A stretch of 64,000 bases of DNA from a virus. This document shows positions 30,570-39,367 of this stretch, piece after piece. The stretch covers positions 1 through 64,000 of the IMG/VR virus record IMGVR_UViG_3300003690_003261; one strand, written 5' to 3'. The first letter of the stretch is position 1, and each line of letters opens with the position of its first letter. The notes beneath the pieces were generated by a model. The model was not told the DNA's origin and did not search any database. It worked only from the letters and a program-made list of their open reading frames with translations. The translations under genes and the position numbers were made by a program.

Positions 30570-31085
30570 TTATGTTAACTTAACAAACCTCAAAGGAATG
30601 TCTAGGCTATACCCAGTATTAACCCCTGATACTCTAATGGTAGAATCAATAAACCGATAAGGATTCGTGGCTGGGTCCAGAGGTGTACCGGCAGCATTCG
30701 CAATTGTCGCTGTTCCATCTGACCCCAATTGAGTAAAGAGAAAATCACTGTTTCGCAGTTCTAGGCTTGCGCCGACTCTAAGACTCAGCTTCGTACCTCT
30801 TGGTCCAGAAATACTAGAAGCTTCGGTTGCCCGTAAATTATTAACAAAGCCGCGGCCTTGGTCTCCTCCCACAAAATAATAATTAGCTATACCATCATCA
30901 TCTAAATATGCGTATGTAGCGGGGGAGAGTTGGATATTTGATGCCGCATTAGCACTGGCAATGGCCGTCACATTGTCTGCAGCCGGAAAGATCTGGCCTA
31001 GGCGGTTGTCAATCTGTACAATATATTGATTCTCAACAAGTTGGTCCGCAAGAGGATCTTCCTTGGCTAGTTCATTGGTGTCCAA
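30570..31085 (-). CDS. Virion protein, C-terminal part (probable frame-broken gene)
   Basis: A 171-residue frame beginning at a TTG without a usable ribosome site. Coding sense continues upstream of it (QGLDTNELAKEDPLADQLVE), and the frame overlaps the preceding one by 19 bases. The body has YIVQIDNRLGQIFPAADN, a beta-rich middle (GPRGTKLSLRVGASLELRNS) and ends DIPLRFVKLT. I read it as the second half of one roughly 335-residue protein whose first half is at 31067-31540, joined by a -1 shift near 31095. The whole would be a structural protein of unknown place in the particle. Confidence 0.6.
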   Translation of the reverse strand: MDTNELAKEDPLADQLVENQYIVQIDNRLGQIFPAADNVTAIASANAASNIQLSPATYAYLDDDGIANYYFVGGDQGRGFVNNLRATEASSISGPRGTKLSLRVGASLELRNSDFLFTQLGSDGTATIANAAGTPLDPATNPYRFIDSTIRVSGVNTGYSLDIPLRFVKLT

Positions 31086-31540
31086 TCCTTGGCCGGATCG
31101 TCGCCCGGGCGATATCCGTTTAAAATACCGGCGCCCAAAGTGGTTCCAAAACCAGTCTCAACTGTGCTCTTGTCAACAGGGACAACAAACCCACTAGCAT
31201 CGCCCAAACTGGCCATCTCAGAGCCCAACCCAGACTGTGTGAAAAGTTTAATAACTGGGAGATAGAGCAAGTCATTATCGTTAATAGTCAAAAGTCGAGA
31301 CTTCATGCTCGACATATTGTTGGTAAAAGCTTCTAAAACCGGAGTCTGAAGAATGCTGATATCATAATAGGCGGATCCGCTCGTATTATTTTTATCGTAG
31401 AGCGTATAGTCGATTTCATCATCGCCTAACGCAAACTTGTCTATTTTGAAGCTTCCGTCGCCCTTGGCTAGCCGGAGACGCCCCGTATCAGTTAAAACCG
31501 CATCAAGTATAATATCACCTGAATTATCTAAGAAACCCAT
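31067..31540 (-). CDS. Virion protein, N-terminal part (probable frame-broken gene)
   Basis: A 157-residue frame starting MGFLDNSGDIILDAVLTDTG with a GAGAGG ribosome site. Residues 10-45 (ILDAVLTDTGRLRLAKGDGS then FALGDDEIDYTLYD) parallel the N-terminus of the 326-residue protein at 38387-39367 (LEVQLTEYGKYLLSLGRLAP then SFYDDEILY), so both carry one small domain. The C-terminal codons after GYRPGDDPA appear to be out of the true frame. See the partner ORF at 30570-31085. Confidence 0.6.
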   Translation of the reverse strand: MGFLDNSGDIILDAVLTDTGRLRLAKGDGSFKIDKFALGDDEIDYTLYDKNNTSGSAYYDISILQTPVLEAFTNNMSSMKSRLLTINDNDLLYLPVIKLFTQSGLGSEMASLGDASGFVVPVDKSTVETGFGTTLGAGILNGYRPGDDPAKDWTPMN

Positions 31541-31588
31541 ATCTTTTTAAACCTCTCTATATAAATAGTGAATAAATTATTATTATTC

Positions 31589-32914
31589 CTATGGAATGAC
31601 AACTCCATCATTTTTAAACGTCATGTTTAAATCAATCTTTCTGCCCGTCTTTTTACTAGTTACTCTAATTTTGAACTTCTTGCCCCATACCGAAGACACT
31701 TGTCTGACCTCTGTCGTCCCTAAAATATTAGGATCTGGGGCCTCATTAATCCCCACCACTCCGGGCGTGGATGCGGCGGAATCGTAAAAAGTCTGTGTGG
31801 AACGCGGCCGGACAGCCAAAAATCGGCGGCCGGTCTTTTTGTAGTCGTACTTCTGTGATTCAAAGGCAAATATCTTTGTTCTCAAAAACATCTGGCCCCT
31901 ATTGTCAACCATTTCAACCTCGACTATATATGTCGGATTAGAAATGTTGTCGTGTATATCTATTGATCGCGCGCAATACCAATACGTACGATTGGGCACG
32001 AGCCCATCCACAAAAGCCACAGCCGTCGAAAACTTGTCAGGACCTAGCTGAGCCTGAATTGGAGCATCCGTCCGATTAAACCCCTTGAAATCATTATAAC
32101 TTGTTGGTTTGTGCGAAATTCTGAACAGCTCATACTTTCGAATTGGATCATCATTACGGTACTGGAGCTTTTCAAGACCATTCGCGCCTATAGCAATGTT
32201 GGCCAAATCTTGTTCTGTGAGAGTAATTTTATGCTGTGAGAAGTATTCTTCCACTACAAACGTTACATCCGTATCTCTTAGAATGATCGGCTTTTCCTTC
32301 TTCTCTCCGGCGTTGGAATTGAATAATACCAGGACTCTGTTGTTCACACCAACATATGGAACAAACGTTATATCTGGAGGTATGGGCGGATTATCGGTGA
32401 CAGTAGAAGTAAGACCACAGTAACTAGTTCCGATGGCTCTAATATTTGGCTTATTATCAACGGTAACTTCAGCAACTGGTGGACCATTCAAAAGAATTTG
32501 AGAACTGGTCAAGCCGCCGTCCGATCCATGCTCACCTGAATGAAATAATAAAGTAAACGCCTCGTTGTCCTCGTTGTAGATCCTATATTCAATGGCTAAT
32601 TCTCGGCTGGCGCGGCCCAAATTCACACTCTCAACCGATGGACTCCCGGGTGCCGGGGGAGCGATCGGGCGCACCCTCGCGGTAATGTGATATAAACGAG
32701 GAGCTATACCGTTTTCATATGCGGCCTCAAAAGCAGTTTGAACTCTTTCTATAAATGTATAAACCGAAAGATTCTCATCGGGCGAAAACTCAATGGGGCC
32801 TACCGAAAAAGTGCTCGCGAGGGCTGTGCCGGTCGTGACAGGGGAAGTATCAGGATCCCCTTGACTTACATCAAAACTATTTTCAGCTATATCTATATAC
32901 CAATAAAAATTCAT
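31589..32914 (-). CDS. Virion structural protein, 441 residues
   Basis: A protein starting MNFYWYIDIAENSFDVSQGD, with Pro-rich linkers and two or more beta-sandwich-like parts. One, near residues 305-350 (VDGLVPNRTYWYCARSIDIH then PTYIVEVEMVDN), has the look of a fibronectin-III-like module. The C-terminus (GKKFKIRVTSKKTGRKIDLN) is basic. It lies in the middle of the large structural block with a one-base gap to its upstream neighbour. Unknown function, probably baseplate or fibre. Confidence 0.55.
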   Translation of the reverse strand: MNFYWYIDIAENSFDVSQGDPDTSPVTTGTALASTFSVGPIEFSPDENLSVYTFIERVQTAFEAAYENGIAPRLYHITARVRPIAPPAPGSPSVESVNLGRASRELAIEYRIYNEDNEAFTLLFHSGEHGSDGGLTSSQILLNGPPVAEVTVDNKPNIRAIGTSYCGLTSTVTDNPPIPPDITFVPYVGVNNRVLVLFNSNAGEKKEKPIILRDTDVTFVVEEYFSQHKITLTEQDLANIAIGANGLEKLQYRNDDPIRKYELFRISHKPTSYNDFKGFNRTDAPIQAQLGPDKFSTAVAFVDGLVPNRTYWYCARSIDIHDNISNPTYIVEVEMVDNRGQMFLRTKIFAFESQKYDYKKTGRRFLAVRPRSTQTFYDSAASTPGVVGINEAPDPNILGTTEVRQVSSVWGKKFKIRVTSKKTGRKIDLNMTFKNDGVVIP

Positions 32915-32915
32915 T

Positions 32916-35366
32916 CTAATTACCTGACCATAAATCCAGCAGATCCGGATCTATCTGGTATTTCCCCTGGATGGAGATGTCTGCTGTCCCCTTCACTGGC
33001 GTACCATAATCCGGGGATCCTGCATATGTGGCTCCCGTTGCATCAACCATCGGCTCCGATGTTTCCCCCGGAGTTTCCCCCGTTGGACCAGGAGCAGTCG
33101 GTCCTACACCGGCGGTGGCGCTTATGGTAGACATCAATATTCCTGAATCTGCTCCGCCCGTGCTATTCCCCTCAAGACCAAACCCTTCTGTAATATTCAT
33201 ATAAATGTCCTCAAGAACGCTTCTATCGGCCGCGGTGGAGTTCCCAAGCATGGGATTTTTATGAACATAACCTGTTCCAGTGGCGAATAACACTTCGAAT
33301 CTCTCGCGCTCGGGGCCGGCCATAAAAGCATTAAAATTGGCTGCTTTAAAGATATAATAGCCACTTAATGCAGACACTTCGTTTCCAGCCCCGTCCATTG
33401 TTACTTGAGATTCTGAGGAATTTTGATCTGTCGCGCGATACTCTTTAATATATTCAGTAACATAATCGTCCAGCAAATATTCTGTGCGAGGTTCGCGGTA
33501 AAAACCTAGGGCATTCCCGACTGCTCGTCCATAGCCCGGGGCATCTCGGAAAAACACCTTTAAATCTTTATAAGAGTATTTCGTTCCAAAAATCATACGA
33601 ATCTGCTTAATATCATAATAGTATCTTACACCATATTTAACCTGAGAATCAATATAATTTATTTCTTTGTTCTCGAAAGATTTACCTATAAATATTGTTT
33701 GTACCGGAGTTGCCCCCGCAGCAGGCACGTCTACAGAGGCGGGGAGCGCATACTTATCAATCTGATACATTATGGGCTCGCTATATGCTGCCTTGTTAGC
33801 AAGAATTTTATCAAAATCGCGGACGGGATAGTTGAGGCGGTCGTCCTGGTTAAGAAGAAGAAAATTGTCTGTCGCGACGTTCGTGGCCGCTACCAGGCCG
33901 GCCTCAGAGTTATAATTTCTTATCAAAATAAAATTATCATCGGTGGTAGTGTTCGTGTTGATCCGGGTTATAATTTGTTGAATCCGAAATTCGTTCACAA
34001 TGTCATCTAAAAAAGTACTCATATCAAAATATAAAGAAACCGACGCATCTTCCACGCTGATACTGTGTGTCGTAGGGTCTGTAGAACTTCCGCGGGTAAG
34101 CTTCTGTGTTTTGAAGGAGGAAGCTTCGCTGCTGTGGCCTAGAATATTCTGTATGATATACAGCTGTAAAATATCCATGAAACTGTGACTACTTTCAAAG
34201 TCCGGATCATCCATCATCAACGAGAAAAAGGAGGACCCATTAAATAACTCGCTCGGATCTGAAACATTATCCTCATCGCGACCAATAGTAATTTTATTAT
34301 AAAACGAGATGTTACGAAGACCGGAGGTTTCGTCATCACGAATAACAAACTCACTCATAGCGGGAAGGTCCGAATTTAGAATAACCATATTTTTATACTT
34401 CTCGTTGAAGGCAGTCTTTAGTCCATCAACTTGACTGTTGTTCTTGAGAATATTCAGGCCCTTGCTATACAGAGTATAGAATTGAACTGTTGTAGATTCA
34501 TCAAATCCTCCGGCCGGGCCGGCAACTTGTTGAAACCATGGATCGGGATCCGCATCATTATCTATATTAACTTCTTGAAGTTTCCCATCCAGAGTAATTT
34601 GGTTGAAATAATCTGCAGAATTAAATGTGGAGCCTGTATTGCGTATTTCCGATTCTAAACAATAAAAGCTAGGTAGCATTGGTTCGGAGGCTTGCAAAGA
34701 GATGGTCTCATAGGGCGGTGTTGTATCAACATAAAAATTATAGACTGGCTCAATTTTTACAGTCAGACCACTTTTCTCTCGGATTGTATCGTCATTAGAG
34801 GCTCTATAAAAAAACGAAGTCAAATCAGAAAATATTTGCGTGGTATCAAAGACCGGGGGTATGCCAGTGGGTAGAGGAGGGTCCGCAAGCTCTGCTCCGG
34901 GGATGCCAGATTTCAGAAAATACTCCCACATTGGATCGCCTTCAGACACGCCGGCCTCCTCGATGGCTTGTCTCAACAAATTAAGAGAAGAATCTTCAAA
35001 CGCCAAAGCATTCCAAGCAGCATTATCAAGTTCTATCAAATATTTTATAATTCCATTATTAGCCGGAAGCTGCGACAAAATAAGCGGAATAGATTCTACT
35101 TGGCGCGCGATCGCTAGGGTGCTGAGATCTGCGGAGCCTTGCCCCAAGTTTACAAGTTTGGGGTCCGAATCGGTGCCTCCTGAGGAGATGGCATAATAAG
35201 CACCCAAAACACCTCTAAGCCGATCAGCAATACCCCAATTAGGACGCAGAGCATAATTTAGTTTGGCGCCTCCAGCTGCGCGGTTCGGATTGGTCCTGTC
35301 CAGAACTCCGATCAAGTTCGAATTTACAAGTATGACCGAATTTTTAAAATTATTATTTTGTGCCAT
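32916..35366 (-). CDS. Large virion structural protein, 816 residues
   Basis: An acidic, mixed alpha/beta protein starting MAQNNNFKNSVILVNSNLIG, with helical stretches (EDIYMNITEGFGLEGNSTGG near the end) and a Pro/Gly/Thr-rich C-terminal region (PTAPGPTGETPGETSEPMVD) likely to be a flexible linker before the short last segment KGTADISIQGKYQIDPDLLD. The start overlaps the upstream stop (TGATG). No domain known to me. The surrounding block of structural genes suggests a virion component. Confidence 0.5.
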   Translation of the reverse strand: MAQNNNFKNSVILVNSNLIGVLDRTNPNRAAGGAKLNYALRPNWGIADRLRGVLGAYYAISSGGTDSDPKLVNLGQGSADLSTLAIARQVESIPLILSQLPANNGIIKYLIELDNAAWNALAFEDSSLNLLRQAIEEAGVSEGDPMWEYFLKSGIPGAELADPPLPTGIPPVFDTTQIFSDLTSFFYRASNDDTIREKSGLTVKIEPVYNFYVDTTPPYETISLQASEPMLPSFYCLESEIRNTGSTFNSADYFNQITLDGKLQEVNIDNDADPDPWFQQVAGPAGGFDESTTVQFYTLYSKGLNILKNNSQVDGLKTAFNEKYKNMVILNSDLPAMSEFVIRDDETSGLRNISFYNKITIGRDEDNVSDPSELFNGSSFFSLMMDDPDFESSHSFMDILQLYIIQNILGHSSEASSFKTQKLTRGSSTDPTTHSISVEDASVSLYFDMSTFLDDIVNEFRIQQIITRINTNTTTDDNFILIRNYNSEAGLVAATNVATDNFLLLNQDDRLNYPVRDFDKILANKAAYSEPIMYQIDKYALPASVDVPAAGATPVQTIFIGKSFENKEINYIDSQVKYGVRYYYDIKQIRMIFGTKYSYKDLKVFFRDAPGYGRAVGNALGFYREPRTEYLLDDYVTEYIKEYRATDQNSSESQVTMDGAGNEVSALSGYYIFKAANFNAFMAGPERERFEVLFATGTGYVHKNPMLGNSTAADRSVLEDIYMNITEGFGLEGNSTGGADSGILMSTISATAGVGPTAPGPTGETPGETSEPMVDATGATYAGSPDYGTPVKGTADISIQGKYQIDPDLLDLWSGN

Positions 35367-38300
35367 CAGTAGCCCCCCTTCTTACTCATCCTTGAACGCC
35401 GTACTTTAGACCCCGAGGCGCGGCGGGGACCGCGAGTCGGCGATTTCTTTTGTCGCCCGGGCTTGTGCCGGGCAGGCGCTGGGGGCGGCGGCGGAAGAAG
35501 TCGCACATTCAATGGTGATGGGATTTGGGTATACGCGGGGTCAACTAAAGAGATTGGATCTTCAATATTGAGAGCAGTCTTTTTCATCTCTTCTTTCATC
35601 CGTTTATACAGAGATTTGATAATTTCATCATAGCCGCCGCCTACATAATTTATCGATGCTGCCTCAGGGGCCTGGTCGCCTAGTACAAACAAACTATCAT
35701 ATTCAGGAAGTTTATAGTGGCTTGGCACCTTAAAAGCTTTAGTAACCATTAGCATCCTACATAATACCGTTGCTTTCTGTTGCTTAAACTTGTTAAACTG
35801 GGTCTGGTTAAGTGTACGCCATACAGGAGCATTAAGGTTTATTGTTCCTCCGGTTTTTACATAACCATCAAAATATTGAATTTCTACCAAAGAATTGAAA
35901 TTAATTGACTTACCAAAACTACTATTATTTTGGGTGCTTGATGGATCTTGATTATCGGCAGCAGCCGCTAGCGAACCCAGGCCGGCAGATCCATAAATTG
36001 GTCGGGGGAAGCGTTTGAAATTAAACGCTCTGGAACTCACCAGTCTGCGCGAGATCCTAGATTTTCTCAGTCGCGATCTCCTGGAGCGGATTCGTTTAAT
36101 CTTAAACTGTTGTGATCCTTCTTTAGCGGCCACAGAAGAAACCACATCCTTATTAAAAGAAGCATTAAATATGTAATTACTGGTTCGTACTGTCTTGGTA
36201 CTAATGGGCTTGGGGTCCGCTAAAATTTCTATCAAGGGTTTAGTATTTTCGACCATAGAAACATCAGCGCTTCCTAATATGTCGCCCACTTCTTCATCGT
36301 AAACTTCTTCGGTATTCTTTGGGGAGACTCGCGCAACGCCGCGGATATTAGGACTCAAGGCACCCCTCAATACTCCATTTCCAGACGCTTGGGGAAGAAA
36401 TTTTAGGGAAGTATCCACAATCCCGCCACCAGTTTTCAAGCTGCGAGGGCTAAAGAAACCAAACTTATTCACCCCAGGAGCATTCGGCTCAGGAACCGTA
36501 AACTTAGCTAGTTCATCTGACACCCTTGCTTCATATTGAGAAAAAGAGATATTTGTAAAGTTTCCTACGTTATTGACAGTTCGAGCGTCATCTAAATAGT
36601 CGGTGCCCTCGTCTCTCCCGGCGCTGCACGTATAATTAGACGCGAAAACGTGCTCAATCATAATCTTACGCCTTGTACTATTTTCGGATGTAATCTTCGA
36701 ACTAACATTAAATTTATTACCATTGGTTGGTGTGGTCGTCGTCTTAAAAAGTCTCTGAAGATTTGTATTAAAATTGTTTACCAGCTCGCCCACCATCCTC
36801 ATTGACTGGATGTCCCCGTTCCCGGGATTAACCATGGTAATAAGATTTTTTCTCCACATTAGTGACCCAAACCCACCGTACGCGGACGCACCATAAACAA
36901 ACTCAATGGCTGTCATATAGGCATTAATTAACCTTTTCCATTCTTTTTGAAGCTCTAAAAGGAATTTTTGATCCCGCTTAAGGCGTGCTTTAATATTAAA
37001 TCCGCTTTCACCAACCGCGTCTGCGGCGGCCAAAAACTGATTATAGCGAGCCAAAAATTTGGGCAACACTTTAGCAATTCTGGCAATTGCCGAAACTGAC
37101 GTATCAATTAAATCAACATAAACTTTATATTCATATGTGCCCGTGCTTTTATCCGCCATGTCGGAATCTGTCACCACTAAGTTGGCCACCTTACCATTAG
37201 CTCCCCTAAAAGTAACGGGCTTTACAACCCCGTTTTTCAATGAACCAATAAATTTTTCACTCGAAAGTTGTATGTTATTCCCACAAATACTTATTTTACC
37301 GGGGGTCAGCTCATTAGGTTGCGTGTTGACAGGATCGATTCTAGTGCGGAACACTCGAATATTTTCTATTTTGAAACAACTAGCCAAGGAATCTTTATTC
37401 TGAATGAAGCTCCCTAGCTTTGTATTATCGCGAGCTAAGCGGTCATAATTAATAGAGAAAAATATTTTAAGTTCGTTGTCAGATGTTCTCGAATATAAAG
37501 TGTCCGATATATGGGCTGGTGCGTTGAGTACTTTGCGAGTTTTTTCAAAATCTTTGCGTTGACGTCGCGACAAGGCTTCTATCTTTGAAGGAATATTAGA
37601 AAAAGATAATTTTTTAACGTCATTTAAAAAACGCAAATCCAATATTTTCTGATTTGATAATTGCCGGCTCTGAAGGGGCGGATGAGGCTGCGACCATGAC
37701 CATGGTTTATTAGGGTGGCTTGCAAAATAGCTCCCCCGGTAGTGATTTACTGGGCCGGCCCAGATCTCGCCCTTTTTCCCATATCCCTTCGCAGCTTGTT
37801 GAAGAGTATAAACAGTACTTAATAACGAAGACTGACCATTTCTCATAATTTCATCTACCGCTGGCGCGCCTATTTTCATAGCTTTTATTTTTCGATCCAC
37901 CCCCGATTGACTAATAGACTGTGGGTCGATGGCGTAAGGAGTGGCGTAAACAAATAAATTTTTAAGACCCTTAAGCGGACACTCATAAACAAGCTTCACT
38001 TCTTTCTTGTATAGAGTACGTCTCGGAGATCGAGTGTTAATAGGAACTCCCTCCAGGTTTTTGTAGCTCTGGTCCACCTTTAAATAATTCTTAACTATGC
38101 CACCCTCTAATTTCGGATTGCGAATCAAGTCCTTTGTCCAGCTTTCGTACGCGCACATTTTATGGAGAGGGCCCGCGGAGTGTGCAAAGGCCACAAAGAT
38201 CATATAACGACCACTTATAAGAGCCGACGGCCACTGTGTGGTTTGTACCGACAATGTTACCTCTACTTTTTGGACTTCTGCCTCAAAATCAGTCGGCAGG

Positions 38301-38383
38301 ATCTTTATCTTTTCAATAAATAGAGAAGGTAAAGTACCATCAGGAATGGCTCCATAACCGATTTTAGCACTAGAGGAAGCCAT
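35366..38383 (-). CDS. Large virion structural protein with basic tail, 1005 residues
   Basis: A protein starting MASSSAKIGYGAIPDGTLPS. The central part is mixed alpha/beta. A strongly basic patch near residue 760 (KRIRSRRSRLRKSRISRR) and a Pro-rich, Arg/Lys-rich C-terminus (PPPPPAPARHKPGRQKKS then KVRRSRMSKKGGY) stand out. Such tails may contact nucleic acid or acidic partners. Coupled to its neighbours by minimal gaps. No known domain; assignment as virion protein is by context. Confidence 0.5.
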   Translation of the reverse strand: MASSSAKIGYGAIPDGTLPSLFIEKIKILPTDFEAEVQKVEVTLSVQTTQWPSALISGRYMIFVAFAHSAGPLHKMCAYESWTKDLIRNPKLEGGIVKNYLKVDQSYKNLEGVPINTRSPRRTLYKKEVKLVYECPLKGLKNLFVYATPYAIDPQSISQSGVDRKIKAMKIGAPAVDEIMRNGQSSLLSTVYTLQQAAKGYGKKGEIWAGPVNHYRGSYFASHPNKPWSWSQPHPPLQSRQLSNQKILDLRFLNDVKKLSFSNIPSKIEALSRRQRKDFEKTRKVLNAPAHISDTLYSRTSDNELKIFFSINYDRLARDNTKLGSFIQNKDSLASCFKIENIRVFRTRIDPVNTQPNELTPGKISICGNNIQLSSEKFIGSLKNGVVKPVTFRGANGKVANLVVTDSDMADKSTGTYEYKVYVDLIDTSVSAIARIAKVLPKFLARYNQFLAAADAVGESGFNIKARLKRDQKFLLELQKEWKRLINAYMTAIEFVYGASAYGGFGSLMWRKNLITMVNPGNGDIQSMRMVGELVNNFNTNLQRLFKTTTTPTNGNKFNVSSKITSENSTRRKIMIEHVFASNYTCSAGRDEGTDYLDDARTVNNVGNFTNISFSQYEARVSDELAKFTVPEPNAPGVNKFGFFSPRSLKTGGGIVDTSLKFLPQASGNGVLRGALSPNIRGVARVSPKNTEEVYDEEVGDILGSADVSMVENTKPLIEILADPKPISTKTVRTSNYIFNASFNKDVVSSVAAKEGSQQFKIKRIRSRRSRLRKSRISRRLVSSRAFNFKRFPRPIYGSAGLGSLAAAADNQDPSSTQNNSSFGKSINFNSLVEIQYFDGYVKTGGTINLNAPVWRTLNQTQFNKFKQQKATVLCRMLMVTKAFKVPSHYKLPEYDSLFVLGDQAPEAASINYVGGGYDEIIKSLYKRMKEEMKKTALNIEDPISLVDPAYTQIPSPLNVRLLPPPPPAPARHKPGRQKKSPTRGPRRASGSKVRRSRMSKKGGY

Positions 38384-38386
38384 TTT

Positions 38387-39367
38387 CTAACATGCCTCCT
38401 CATCTTCAGTCACATATAGATCTCTATTAAACTTAGGTCGCGTGGAATTGGAAGTAAGATCGTTCATGTCTATCTTGGCTTCTTGCAAAATATCAGCCGG
38501 AATCTCCTGGTCTAAATACAAATTAAAATAATATTCTACATTACCAATATTAGTTTCCGCATTCCCCAAAGGCGCCGGAACACTTATAGCGTTATTTAAA
38601 AATGCCATTTGTTCTAGCGTTGAGGGAGGAGTCATAACAGATCCACTCATCTCAGACTCAAAAAATACTTCCACTTCAAAGTTTTCTTTTATAAAGTTGG
38701 TATTGCCTTCTAAAATTTCCAACACCACATAGTCTTCACGCAAAGATAAGTAAATATTTGTCTCCGGTGCACCGGGTATATAATCACTAATGGCGTTTAC
38801 AGACTTCGGACCTTTCTCAAAATAAGTTTGATAATCTATCTCAATATTTAACTGAGGAATTCTAGTAATCACCCCATTGTTAATATCGGCAAAACTGCTA
38901 GATGGATTCGTTATGATATATTCTTGAGATGAATCAATGGTGTTCTTAAGCGCTCCAATAGACCATGCTGCTGATTTGTCTGTTGTCATCAGCCCGGTTC
39001 CAATTGGATAAGATGAAAAATTAACCTTCCCAATAAAGGCCTCCTGTTGAAATGCCTCCACCGAGTCAGCCGGATCTGAATTTTGACCTACCAGATTCGC
39101 ACTAACTTTATCAAGGAAGCGCTCGACACGCGTTTCGGCGCCAGTTCGAGTGGGTACCACTTTAAGATTGGGGGTTTCGTAGCGGATACGACGGTCGACA
39201 TCATTTTGATCTTCAGTAATATCTACAAATTCTGAATTATATAAAATTTCATCGTCATAAAAAGAATAGTAAACTGGCGCCAGGCGTCCTAGCGACAATA
39301 AATACTTACCGTATTCCGTCAACTGAACTTCTAGCATTTCTTCTTTTTTATTAAAGAATTCAGCCAT
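38387..39367 (-). CDS. Conserved virion protein with LTEYGKYLL N-terminal domain, 326 residues
   Basis: A protein starting MAEFFNKKEEMLEVQLTEYG, then KYLLSLGRLAPVYYSFYDDE. I know this opening from structural proteins of marine myoviruses, without a tested function. A related opening occurs in the frame-broken protein at 31067-31540. The remainder is acidic and beta-rich, ending NRDLYVTEDEEAC. ATG at 39367 directly follows the stop of the giant adhesin gene. Confidence 0.6.
   Translation of the reverse strand: MAEFFNKKEEMLEVQLTEYGKYLLSLGRLAPVYYSFYDDEILYNSEFVDITEDQNDVDRRIRYETPNLKVVPTRTGAETRVERFLDKVSANLVGQNSDPADSVEAFQQEAFIGKVNFSSYPIGTGLMTTDKSAAWSIGALKNTIDSSQEYIITNPSSSFADINNGVITRIPQLNIEIDYQTYFEKGPKSVNAISDYIPGAPETNIYLSLREDYVVLEILEGNTNFIKENFEVEVFFESEMSGSVMTPPSTLEQMAFLNNAISVPAPLGNAETNIGNVEYYFNLYLDQEIPADILQEAKIDMNDLTSNSTRPKFNRDLYVTEDEEAC

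Noticed and set aside
1461-31570. ATAAATAG motifs in gaps near 1461, 3147 and 31558 as T4-type late promoters
   Set aside because: They read on the plus strand, opposite to the genes they precede, and the same motif occurs inside coding sequence by codon use (e.g. IYN), so there is no directional support.
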